A program made the position numbers and the translations under genes. 64,000 bases of DNA from NCBI RefSeq assembly GCF_963678635.1, contig NC_087066.1, positions 53,214,312 to 53,278,311 of the forward strand, read 5' to 3'. This stretch comes from Symsagittifera roscoffensis. Its lineage: Eukaryota; Xenacoelomorpha; Acoela; Convolutidae. A model generated the notes under the pieces. That model was not told the DNA's origin, did no database searches, and worked only from the letters and a program-made list of their open reading frames with translations. Shown piece by piece: positions 48,105 to 58,419 of the stretch. The stretch's first letter is position 1. Each line of letters starts with the position of its first letter.

Positions 48105-49855
48105 CGAATGGCCGAAAAACGAGATGCAAAAAGAGACAAAATTAGAAGAATTTAGAAGTTTTAGAACTTCTAAACGACGATAAAAGAAGAAAACAAAGGA
48201 GTAATGAAGAAAAAGTTAAAACTCAGAGTGGTTTTATCTGTGTGAAAAAACTCAATTGAGAAACTAAGCAACCAAGTTGTAATTGAAAACTGAAACGTTT
48301 AATTGAGTTTTGAAGTTGTTGCATTTATAAATATGCATTTTGATTTTAATTAAGTGGCTTTAGAGACACTTACTTACTATTTATTTAGAAAGGCTTGAGT
48401 GAAAGAGTATATTTAAATATTCCAGCCTGCATGATTGTTTTTAATCAGCTAGGAGAACTGATCACTTTGTGGTGACATGAAAGGCTTGTGTAATCTCTCG
48501 AAGAGGGAGATTGTTTCATTGTTCTTTCTAGCCACAGAGTTTTTTAGTTTTAATATTCAGGACAATAACAAGCGAGATTTCCGAAGGGAAGAAGCATAGT
48601 AGGATAATTTTAGCTTGTTGGTTGGCAGGACTGTCCTGCAAACCAACATCTTTTAAGTCTAGGAGAGAAAGTTTTAATCAGGACGTTGACATTGGAAGTC
48701 GGAAAATATGTTTTTAATTTAAGTCATATCCTCAATGTGCAGATTAATGAAAGAATTTGAAGGCTATAGTGATGTAGTATGATGCCATTTATATTCTGCA
48801 GTGAGTCGATGTGACGTGGATAAAAGTAATTTCGTGCATTTTGTAAATTCTGTTCAATTACACTGTACCTATTTTACGAACATTGCGAGATTCAATGAGG
48901 ACATTGACCGGATTGTCCGGGGAGTATGTGACATTCGACCAGAATGGATCAAAATGCAGATTCAGCATATTCGAAATTTTAGCAGTGAACCTTCCGAATT
49001 GGCGATTTTGAGGGAATAAGAGCGTTATTGGAACGATTGGCCAAACGGTGAGGGCCAGAATATTCTGTTATTTTAAAATTTTAAAAATTCGAATTATGAC
49101 GTCATATTTCTGAGAAACGTCAGAAACGGCCATTTTGCAGAAAAGTTGAAGAAGGACACAACAACGATAGTTGCGACGACGACAACAACGAGAAAATTGA
49201 GAATCGGAATCAGAGAAAAGCAGAAGTAGCAGAGACCGCTCCAAGTTGCAATTATTGTGTCGCTACAATAGTTGCAAGGCAGTTGCTAACAACAGCGAGG
49301 GGTGGAAACCAGCCTTCCGGGTTACAGAGAAATCAAGCTTAACGTGCTTGATTCAGTGGATTCGAGAATCAGGAGGGGTTTCGGCATTGAAACTTTTATC
49401 ATCTTATATGAATTTTTAGCTTCCCTGTCATGTCCTGATTTGAATTTAATTAACATCTGAATTCATTTTGCTGGAATGAGAAGCTAGGAGTTGGGGGAAA
49501 GGGTTGATCCATCTTCGATGGAGATGATGATTTTTATCTACTGAACAAAAACAATAATAATTCAATAAGTAGTAGTAGCCCTGTTTTTAGGAGTGACCTC
49601 GTGGTCTGGGGATACTGAGACCCAGCCATTTGCTCACTATTTCTGCATGTAATTAAGTTAATTTGAGTGTTTTGACCGAAGCCGAAAGCAGTAACGTTTT
49701 TTGCGAACCCGATGTTAGAAAGACCACCGAAAGTACTGGCTTGGTAGAGATGGTGAAAAGCATGCAAAGCTCTGTTTAGACGTTAGCCAGTCTTCTTAGG
49801 ACTTAGTTTTGTTCTCCGTCGATATGTATCTTCCGGGCGAATGTTACAATCAAAC
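48105..49855. other. 3' non-coding region of the giant element
   Basis: No supported gene. AT-rich; contains a short hairpin near 48140-48175 (AGAAGTTTTAGAACTTCT), a TTGTCCGGGGAGT motif at 48913-48925 shared with 35719 and 38197, and TGACGTCA near 49097. May include the 3' LTR, but I found no matching 5' copy. Confidence 0.4.
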
Positions 49856-50358
49856 TTTAGGAAACTCTCATTGGGAGAAATAAATGAAATAAGCTTTAGC
49901 TGCTCTATTAGACTCAACAGTAGAAGCAAATCTAAACTAAGCTAAATTTTTGGTCTGGAGCACGAGATTGAAGAATATAATGATGCTTTAAATCTTTGAT
50001 TGATTCGGCAAAATTGCGGCGGCTCCGGAAAACGAAGTCCATTAAAAAATAGCAGAATCCAGTTTTGATAACAAAAATTGTCAAATGATTTAGAAACTAG
50101 AACCATCTGATGTATAAAGGTTTAAGGCTTACCAGAACAAAAATGGATCGCTATGGTTGAATGTCATCCCGTGTACTAAACTTTGATTAAAATTAACAAT
50201 TCGGCAACTTTCAATTGCTATTGGAGTCCGCTTAGAATCAAAAATGTGCGGAAAAAAATAGATGCTTTCACAGAAAAATGTAACCGATGAGAAATACATG
50301 GCCCATCATGCCTGAAAAATGCAGGGAAACTATCTAAGTATGTAGTACTGAATGCCCT
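49856..50358. repeat. 99 bp direct repeat (right copy) and continuation of the split dispersed repeat
   Basis: 49856-49954 repeats 26521-26619. The following sequence (GATTAAAATTAACA, TTGCTATTGGA, ATGAGAAATACATGGC, GAATGCCCTT) parallels 59990-60170 and 55400-55590. It stops at GAATGCCCTT where the CR1-like element begins and resumes near 53805 with TAAAGCAACTCACATTTC. Confidence 0.75.
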
Positions 50359-50359
50359 T

Positions 50360-50425
<66 letters not shown>

Positions 50426-50426
50426 G
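50360..50426 (+). repeat. (TAG)n microsatellite, 3' tail of the CR1-like element
   Basis: About 22 uninterrupted TAG triplets, i.e. (CTA)n at the 3' end of the minus-strand retrotransposon. Short 3' repeat tails are characteristic of CR1-group elements. Confidence 0.9.
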
Positions 50427-50474
50427 GATTTAGTGTTTCCACAAGGGGTCCAGGCCACTGTCATCCTTCACGTC

Positions 50475-53300
50475 TCATATCGCGAGTCTAGTTCTACAAT
50501 TGTTTGTCGCACAATCACATGCAAGCTTCCATGTGCATTTATTTCTTTCGTCATAGAGTGCAAATTTGTTCCAGAACACTTTGAGCAGAGCGCCTTTCAG
50601 TCCAGACCAATTTCGCAAATCTATCCTAAGTGCATTCGCAAGACGACATGTCTGGTAAAAGAAATTTTGTTCACACCTGTACTTTGATGGACGCTTTAGC
50701 TGAAACAAAGGATAGCGAGAGAAATCTATGTATTGTGGAACATCAATCATATAAGTATTGTATCGTTTCAAAATTAATTTTGCCAGCAGTAACAGGTTGT
50801 TCAATTGTATGTACATGGGCAGTGGTAAAATTTGTAGTCGTTTAAGTTTATCTTTGTAATTGGTATGTTTACCATGCAAAATCCAATTTACCGCCCTTTT
50901 TTGAATTATCTCGTATTGTGTCATGACTTATTTGTTTAGACCTATGCAAGAACTAGCATACATTATTACGGGAATGACCATCGATTTATACAGGTTTAAT
51001 TTTGCTTTCCAGTGTAGATTTGATGTATTCCTCTTTATCATGAAAAACACTCTGTTTGCCCTTACGCATGCTTTTTCCATATAATGGCTCCATGTTAGAT
51101 CATTTGATACGATTAGTCCAAGGTCTTTCTGACAGTCTACATGAGCTCTTTGTTCATTATTGAAATTAAAAGAAAATCGATTTTTCCCAAAATTCAGGTG
51201 CGTACATTTATCTACGTTGAAAGGCATATTGTTTTCCAGGGTCCATAGATTCACATTGTCAAGGTCTTTTTGAAATTCATCCCTCCCCAAATTTATGCTA
51301 ATGAATTTGGCATCGTCTGCGAATAATAATGGTATAACTGTATTGCATTTGTCAGGCAGGTCATTTATGAAAACCAAGAAAAACAAGGGTCTCAAAATAC
51401 TGCCCTGGGGTACACCGCTCGTTACTTTTTCTAAATTTGATATTTCGCCATTTACTCGTACGACTTGAGACCTTTCTGTTAGGTATGATTTAATTAATTT
51501 CAAGTTTTTATCCCTGACTCCTTGTTCGAATAATTTCCGCAGAAAAATTCCGTGGTCAACACGGTCAAAAGCCTTACTATAATCTGTAAAAACCGTTTCG
51601 ATACTGTCGCCATTTTCATGACCGTTATAGACTAGCTGCAAAAATGTTAAAAGCTGAACAATGGTCGATCAGTTTTTCCGAAATCCGTACTGTGCCTTGT
51701 GGAAAATCTTTTCAAAATGTTCATATAATCGCTTGAAAATTATTCGTTCTAGAATTTTCGAGATTACTGAGAGCAGAGAAACAGGTCTGTAATTTTCAAT
51801 GTCACTTTTGTCATCTTTTTTATGCAAAGGGCTAATGATGGCTTTTTTCCAACATGCGGGAAAAATACAGGTTTGAGAAATTTTTCGGAATATCTGATAG
51901 ATTGAATGCGATAATGTTTCTGCATTTTTGAATAGAAAAGGAGGTAGATCGTCCGGGCCTTTGCTTTTATTTACTTTCAACAGTTTGCATATTTCAAAAA
52001 TATCTTGTTCTGAAAAATCGATATTTTCTAAAATTGGTTGATTTTTGTTACTGCATTCGTTTTCGTTAAAAATTAACGACTCCACATATACTGATGCAAA
52101 AAATTTTGAAAAGAAAGCTGCTTTTGAGACATCCGTATCTGCATTTTCGTTTTGATAATGCATTATACTAGGCAGAACTGATTTTCGGAAAGCCCTAAAA
52201 TATTTGAAAAGTTTGCCGGTTGATCTTTCAGCTGCCATGGATTCCTCATAACTAACTTTATCGATTTCGATAAGCTGGTCTGTTTTCGATTTTAATAACA
52301 CTACTTTAGTATGTGACTCATTGTGTTTTTTCCGAGCAGTGTTCAAACATTTTATCATATGGGAGGTTGATTGAATAATCGAGGGGGGTAAGGATGTACG
52401 ATGTTTTGTGCGTTTAGGGATCGTACTCGATAGATGTTCCACTATGACATTTGGATTTGACCAGCAATAAGTATCGAAGGGGTTATCAATAATTAAATCA
52501 TTCAATAATTTGTAGTCACCGTTGCAAAAACTCAATGTTGACTCCTTAACATATTTTCGCTGGTATAAGCAGGATATTTCAATATGGAATTTCGTCTTTA
52601 TCGGATAATGGTTTGACATTTTTGTGAAACTATTTTCATTTTGAAATTTGCAAATGTCAGTAACCTGAATATTTTCACTCACAAAAAACAGATCAAGGAT
52701 TCCTGTTGCAGCTGTATGAAAATCAATTTTTTGAATTAGATCAAATTTCTCGATAAAAGTTAGAAAATTAGCTTCAATCGAATTGTGCGAAGAAATGCTA
52801 CTCCAATTTATTGTTGGGAAATTGAAATCCCCATAAATAATCAAACCGTCACATTTACTTTTGAGTTTCAAAATTTCGGAAAACATCTTGTGTATATCTT
52901 CCGTATTAAGTGAATATTTACTGTTTGCAGGGGGCAGATAACATGAGAGATTAAGATGAGAAAATTTTAGATTTGCTAAAGTGACATAGCACGCTACGAC
53001 TGAACCGTTTGTATCATATCCAAAATTTGCATTTTCTGACAAAAACGATCTCTTTACACATATCATAGTTCCTCCATGTGATGTCTGGCCAATTTTTGCT
53101 TTTCGGTCAGATCGAAAGCAATTATATTCATTTAGAAATAGTTCTGTCTCCAATATTTCAGTTGTTAACCAGGTTTCGGATAAGCAAACGATATCAGGGT
53201 TATTCAAAAGTATAAAATTTGAAAAGGTTTTTCTACGGTCCAGCTTGAAAATGCTTCTGATATTGTAACAAATTACTTCTATATCCCCTGAATTTTTCAA
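50475..53300 (-). pseudogene. CR1-like ORF2: endonuclease and reverse transcriptase
   Basis: One reading frame with two in-frame stops (51669-51671 and 50925-50927). N-terminal APE-type endonuclease: EVICYNIRSI, SETWL, YGDFNFPTINW; the final SDH motif reads SNH, so the catalytic Asp there is missing. RT: KSKGPDDLPPFLFKN, WKKAIISPLHKK, NYRPVSLLSVISKILER, QYGFRK, then FTDYSKAFDRVDH, GVPQGSILRPLFFLVFINDL and the catalytic LLFADDAKF. The C-terminal part (QKRAVNWILHG) is typical of this clade. Nearly full-length; the two stops make it inactive as it stands. Confidence 0.9.
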
Positions 53301-53303
53301 TAG

Positions 53304-53590
53304 TCAGTCTGATGTGGTTTCGGCTCTGTTATTTAACAAAACACCTTTCCGAATTTTGATACTTTTTGGATCACTTCCGTTATTTAATAGTTCTCTCCTT
53401 CTTTTCAGCAATTGCTGTTCTTTTTCTTGTTCATCCTTATTTAGGGATTTCGATATAAAAACAGCGTAATTCACACCCATATATCTTGGTTCATAAGTTT
53501 TCAGCATTGATGCGCGAGCTTGTATTTTGTCAACTGTATACATGTTTCTAAACTTGACTAATAACTGCCTGGGTTTTTTAACAGTCTGAA
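53304..53590 (-). pseudogene. CR1-like ORF1, C-terminal fragment
   Basis: Ends at TGA 53304-53306, just before ORF2. Segments PRQLLVKFRNMYTVDKIQAR and AVFISKSLNKDEQEKEQQLL, then IKIRKGVLLNN, resemble the C-terminal domain of CR1-group ORF1 RNA-binding proteins. Upstream of about 53590 the homology stops in rearranged sequence, so ORF1 is truncated. Confidence 0.7.
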
Positions 53591-53770
53591 AAACCCAGGC
53601 AGTTAGCTGCAAAAATGTTAAAAGCATTAACATTTTTGCAGCTAATGCTTTTGTACTGTGCCTTGTGGAAAATTCATTTGTCAATTCATTTGTCAATTCA
53701 TTTTGCCTTGTGGAAAATTCATTTGCTAATGCTTTTGTACTGTGCCTTGTCGAAAGAACAAATAACGGTC
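53560..53770. repeat. Patchwork 5' junction of the CR1-like element
   Basis: Two adjacent short inverted repeats (AACTGCCTGGGTTTTT / AAAACCCAGGCAGTT near 53562-53604 and GCTGCAAAAATGTTAA / TTAACATTTTTGCAGC near 53606-53643) are followed by repeated fragments GTACTGTGCCTTGTGGAAAA and AATTCATTTGTC. Two of the pieces also occur inside ORF2, at 51634-51654 and 51688-51708. Confidence 0.85.
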
Positions 53771-53789
53771 TTTCCCGTTATTTTTTGTT

Positions 53790-55249
53790 ACTCATAAGCC
53801 ATAAGCCATTTTAAAGCAACTCACATTTCGTATGTATTAGAGTCACGTCATCTCCACGGGACAGATCAGAAGCGAACCGATCCAGTTGGCTTCCTTCTTT
53901 GAATATTCATTTCTGAGATTTATGGAACTCTTCTGGTTAGTTTTAGGTAATTCTTTTTTGCAGAAAGAAGTCGAGTGTTTCTTCACGTCAAAATTGTTTT
54001 TTTTTTGCTGTTTGACTTTTGTTGACAAAAAGGCAAACCCCATATTGAACAGAAAAAAGTAGGTGTCAATAAAAGGTGAACAATTTGTTCTTTCGACAAA
54101 AATTCAATTCTCAGATTTCCCAGCGGAATAAAATGTTCAAGTATTGATTGTTTGAGTTACACATAAAAAACCGGAGCCACCAACTACCAAACTATCATTA
54201 CGCTGATTATTCAATGTTTTTATTTGATAACAATAATCTAGAATCAATCGCTAATCAACAAGAAGATAGTTGTGAAATTCTGAGAATGGAATTCAAAATT
54301 TTCACTAATGCAACTAAAAATCATTAAGATAGAAAACTTCATATGAAAATCTAAAAAATTAGAGAAAAAGTTTTGTCAAATATCTTGGTAGATTTATTGA
54401 TAGATATTAATTTTTAAAGAGAATAAAAGTGTAAACTAAAAAAATGCCAGCTTTGTTAAATCAATACAATCCATCAAGAAATCGTTACCAATGAACACCA
54501 CCCTGCTGCTAAAGAATGGTCAGGTCATGAGCCACTTACATTATCCGGCAGTTTTGTTCCATAGAATAAAGAATTATTGAAAAAATTTCACTTGAAGACA
54601 GTTAGGTTTGGAAGAGAAAACTTGCTGCATATAACAGTATTATAAAAAATTTTCCTCGGTTTTTGTATTAAATAAAAAGTTTTATTAACTAAGTTTCCCA
54701 AGAAGAAAAATTTTTCACCAATTCTCGAAAGTTCTGAAGGCCTAGTTACATTCCTGACTCTTTTTAGGACTATGAAATTCGTCTTCAAATGCTATATTTA
54801 TCTAAATGTTTGAAAAGATCATTTTTTATGAGAGGCTTACATTCATGGAACAACAAGATAATATAATCGCACAAGCTCTATAAAAAGTGCAGCTTATGTG
54901 AATGCAGCTTATGTAAAGATTATGTAAATGCAGCTTTTGTAAAGATTAAGTGATGCAATTAATGTTTGTGCCTTATTGATGAGCGCCCTCTGAGTGATTT
55001 CACAGGCAGGTCTTTCAAGTAGGTTTTTGGTCTAAATGAAAAGGTTTCTGGTCTGGGGAATCTCGTCCAGCGCCACTGGATTATTTGAGCTCGGATGAGA
55101 TTGTTCCTCAGCTGAGACTTTTGAAGAGTTTATATTTTGTTATTTTTTGGTTAAGATTTTTCTTTATTTATATAAGTTCAACTTTTTTTATTATAGGATA
55201 GTTTAGTCCCCTTGTGCCCCGTTATTTTTTGTTTTTTACTCATAAGCCA
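53790..55249. other. Resumed dispersed repeat, then AT-rich DNA
   Basis: 53805-53880 continues the dispersed repeat interrupted by the CR1-like insertion (TAAAGCAACTCACATTTC, AGAGTCACGTCATCTCCAC). From about 54070 to 55250 I see no gene; CCCGTTATTTTTTGTT and ACTCATAAGCCAT near 53770-53800 recur at 55218-55250. Confidence 0.5.
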
Positions 55250-55650
55250 TGCATTATAAATTGTCAACTCTTACGCCGCACAAATTTCCATGGACGTGTC
55301 AATTTTGGCACAAATTTTTGGAACTAAAAACATCTGATAAAGAAAAACTTAGAGCTTACAAGGACCAAACTGGATCGCTATAGTTTAACGTTATGATTTA
55401 AAAAAGCTATGATTAAAATTGACAAACCAGCAACTTAAAGTTGCAACTCAATTGCGCTTAATTTGAAACATTTGTGAAAAACATAGATGTTTTTGCGGTA
55501 AAGGTGTAACCGGTGATAGATGTCTTGGTTTATCATGAATGAAACATACAGGGATTTTCTCAGGCATTGAAAATCGGATGATCTTATAAAGCAAAATTTC
55601 GCCTCCCTTCACATTTTTTTATTACAGCCCCATCACCTCCATAGGTTTGA
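55250..55650. repeat. Dispersed repeat, copy D (3' part)
   Basis: Matches 49990-50350 and 59990-60240 in order: GATTAAAATTGACA, TTTTTGCGG, ACCGGTGATAGATG, CTTATAAAGCAAA, TTCGCCTCC, CACCTCCATAGG. The TATAAAG and its placement would suit a promoter-containing LTR, but that is speculation. Confidence 0.6.
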
Positions 55651-56033
55651 TCAGATGTGACCAGACGCCTTGACGCTTTTCATTGCCCTGCTGGTGGGCA
55701 GCTTCTGTCGGACATAACAGAATTTAACTTCCTAGCCCTAGTAGACTCCCTAGTAGAATTAGTGCATACTTGGTTTTTAACCCCAGAACAGCGCAGCCAG
55801 GGCAGAAATTTAGAAATTAGAAATGGAAGCCAGGGCAGAAAACTGAAAATTATAGATATTGCAAATCCTGTCTAGCTGGTAGTCCCGCTTACTAGATGCT
55901 TCTATACTCATTTTATAATGTACTTCGTGTATTTCAGATACTGCATTTCAATAAATGGTTCAATGCCTATTGTTTCTTCTCAGAGGCTCAGCTATGCAGC
56001 ATCTCTGGAAATAAAGTAAACAACAAGAATCAA

Positions 56034-56900
56034 ATGGCCCCGGTCGAATTGGATTGCCCAGCCGCACCGGCATGCAACTACAAAACACCCGACTTAGAAG
56101 CAGACGTAGCTATTCGGATGCTTGAAGTTCACCGAGACACTGCTCATAACAACCACGCGGGAAGGAAGGCTGAAAAACCAAAAAGGCCGTTACTCGAGTT
56201 ATCCGGAGACTCAGTTGACGAGACTGGCTGGTCACTTTTTTTACTGGCTGGTCACGAGACTGACTGGCACGATACAAAACACTCGCTGAAATCAACATTA
56301 ATGTATCGGTTTACCTCCAGAACTGCCTATCTCCTGAGATTAACAAAGTTCTGTTCTCGACTCATGGACCAAATCTGCAGAGTCAAAGCGAAGACACAAT
56401 GCTCAAGAATATCAAGCAACTGATAGTAAGAGCACGAAACCCAATGATGAGCATTGTAGAACTTTTGCGGCTTCGACAAGGTTCAGAACAACCAGTTCAG
56501 ACATTTTTAGCTCAAGTGAAAGCCAACGCACGTCAATGTAATCTGAAGGTGAAGTGCACTTGCGACAACATGGTAGATTACAGCGAGCACATGGTACTGC
56601 ATCAACTCCTCGTTAGACTCGCTGATGACGAAAATCAAGAAGACTTGTTAGCCCTGGACACCATCACGCTTATCAAAGCAGAAAAAACGAAGTCAAGGTA
56701 CCTTGCAATCAGATACGGTAGCAGCACTCAGTACCTAAAAGAAGAATCTTAAAAGACCAGTTAGCAAAAAACCGGGAAATTGCAATAACTGCGGTAATGC
56801 GGCTCACCCAGGACCTCCGAGTGAATGGCGTGCAAAATGCCCAGCATACGGAAATACGTGCACTTGTGGGAAGAGAAATCACTTTCAGAGCGTTTGCAGG
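56034..56900 (+). pseudogene. Gypsy Gag relic (second element)
   Basis: Start ATG near 56034 (MAPVELDCPAAPACNYKTPD, then LEADVAIRMLEVHRDTAHNN). A frame change near 56390 leads to NIKQLIVRARNPMMSIVELL and VQTFLAQVKANARQCNL. Another shift near 56750 leads to the knuckle region CNNCGNAAHPG and CGKRNHFQSVC. The pattern matches gypsy Gag proteins common in invertebrates. Broken by frameshifts. Confidence 0.7.
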
Positions 56901-57089
56901 GTGTCCCTCAGCAAGACAACTTTAGTAGCATCACTCAACAGCACGATAACACTAAGGTTAATCCACATGTAGAGCACATACTTGCCCTTGAGCAACAAGT
57001 CAATGGCGTGAACAGTATCCATAACAACACGCTGACAGTGTGTCTCAAAGTTCATAAAGCATCGGAGCGATCAAAACCAAGTACTGTAG

Positions 57090-57912
57090 TTGTCCAGAGA
57101 ATTGCCGATACGGGGGCATCGGTGGTGTGTTGTGGTCCACGATTGATGAAGCAGCTCAACCTTTCGTCAAAAAATCTCAACCGCGGAAATAGCGTGCTAA
57201 AAAGCGCTGATAATCGGGAATTATCAGTCATTGGAACTATCCCGGTGAACTTTCAATTCAACGGAGCAAGCTATTATACAAACACAGTGAAAACCCTTCA
57301 TGTGGTACAAGGTCTTGACTAACTGTTTCTGAGTAGAACATGTCTTATCGATCTCGGATGCATTGACGCTAGTTTCCTCTACCAACGAGGAAGACATACG
57401 CAGACCACGTTAACAAAATTTCTGAGTCAGCACCTTCCGGCTGCCCTAAGCGCTGCGCAGCACCAGAGCCCCCGGATGCCCCAATGAGCTTGGAAGACTC
57501 GAATATCGATGAACTGGAACGCTTCATACGTGAGTACTACGCCGCATCAACGTTTAACACATGTTCCCACCAACCATTGCCGCTCTTCCACGGTCCACCA
57601 CTGGAATTTGCCACTGATCCAAATGTAAAACCCACAGCCAACCATACCCCAGAAACATTGCCGTTGCACTGAATGGAAAAGGTGAAGCACGAAACCGACA
57701 AAGACGTTGCACTAGGCGTACTAGAATGGGTACCACTGAATACACCAGTAACATGGTGCCATAGGATGGTCGTTGTACGCAAGCATAACGGCGAGCCAAG
57801 GATGACCGTAGACATGCAAAGCCTAAATGATGCTAGCATAAGGCAGACCCATCATACACAGTCCCCATTTCAACAAGCGTCGATAGTTCACCTCGACACA
57901 ACTGCATTTTAA
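57090..57912 (+). pseudogene. Gypsy protease and N-terminal RT relic (second element)
   Basis: Protease RIADTGASVVCCGPRLMKQL near 57100 retains the DTGA active site; TAA follows at 57319-57321. RT begins near 57673 with GVLEWVPLNTPVTWCHRMVV, then KHNGEPRMTVDMQSLN and THHTQSPFQ. It ends at TAA 57910-57912, before the catalytic boxes. A stop (TGA 57670-57672) lies between linker and RT. Confidence 0.75.
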
Positions 57913-57955
57913 TAAATGGTTCAATGCCTATTGTATCTTCTCAGTGACTCAGCTA

Positions 57956-58419
57956 CTGTCTTTATCTGGATCTTTATTTTTTATTTACGTTAGACGTTAC
58001 CTTCCCTACAATATGAACTTACAATGGTTTTGACCGGGTGAAATGATAAAAGACTATTGAAGTAAATTCGGTAACCAATATTTTTTCTGACTTTTCGACT
58101 TTCCCATTAAAAAATCATAGATGATCATTTTGTTTTTTTCTTGACTTTTGACTGGTGCATTTCTTGATTAATTTTATAGCTATTAGATGATATGGCATAT
58201 CAAACAGTTGACTTTTTTTAATGATTTGTGTATTTGAATAATATTTCGCCAAGCGCCGAAGTGTTCAGGCCTTGTTAGCCTCCAGGTCGCAGGATCGAAT
58301 CCGACACGTAGCAAAAAAACTACAAATTCGAGGATTATCTCTACTTATTTCAAATAACAGAGATGCTTATTGTCGTTTTTACGCCCTCATAAACCTATCG
58401 TCCTTGTAAAACAAGATTG
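57956..58419. other. AT-rich spacer with a tRNA-like box
   Basis: No protein gene. 58246-58312 contains GGATCGAATCC, one base off a pol III B box, in a tRNA-like context ending GACACGTAGCAAAAAAA. The arms do not fold well, so it is at most a tRNA pseudogene or SINE head. Confidence 0.35.

Larger units (their letters stand above)
26620..49855 (+). mobile_element. 23.2 kb giant gypsy-type retroelement with macro-like and SGNH-hydrolase coding
   Basis: A GC-richer block between the 99 bp direct repeats. Order: leader with minisatellite, Gag-Pol (28314-38187), macro-like ORF (38250-38819), intron-like spacer, and a long downstream frame (39218-48104). Pol order protease-RT-RNase H-integrase is Ty3/gypsy-type. 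The base composition and style of decay (many single in-frame stops, few frameshifts) are uniform from Gag to 48104, which argues for one element. I could not identify paired LTRs, a primer-binding site or a target duplication of normal size, so the ends are provisional. The protein style resembles sequences I associate with nematodes. Confidence 0.65.
50359..53770 (-). mobile_element. CR1/Jockey-like non-LTR retrotransposon, 5'-truncated
   Basis: Minus-strand element with the end of ORF1, an endonuclease-RT ORF2, a short 3' UTR and a 3' (CTA)n tail, seen on the plus strand as (TAG)n at 50360-50426. The 5' end near 53560-53770 is rearranged. It sits inside the dispersed repeat, at GAATGCCCTT / TAAAGCA. 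Confidence 0.85.
55938..57955 (+). mobile_element. Truncated Ty3/gypsy element flanked by ~55 bp direct repeats
   Basis: ACTGCATTTCAATAAATGGT with the following ~35 bp (to CTCAGCTA) at 55938-55993 recurs at 57900-57955. Between them lie Gag, zinc-knuckle, protease and the first part of RT, and then coding stops. This could be a deletion derivative with short LTR remnants. Confidence 0.6.

Noticed and set aside
48801-49019. 72-aa ORF downstream of the giant element's last stop
   Set aside because: No family signal and it contains the TTGTCCGGGGAGT motif; probably 3' non-coding.
26620-49855. Bacterial, phage, CRISPR or toxin-antitoxin content
   Set aside because: Introns, retroelements and codon style are eukaryotic; no CRISPR-like spaced repeats were seen.
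50352-50687. Poly-Ser ORF
   Set aside because: Translation of the (TAG)n/(AGT)n microsatellite at the CR1-like 3' end.
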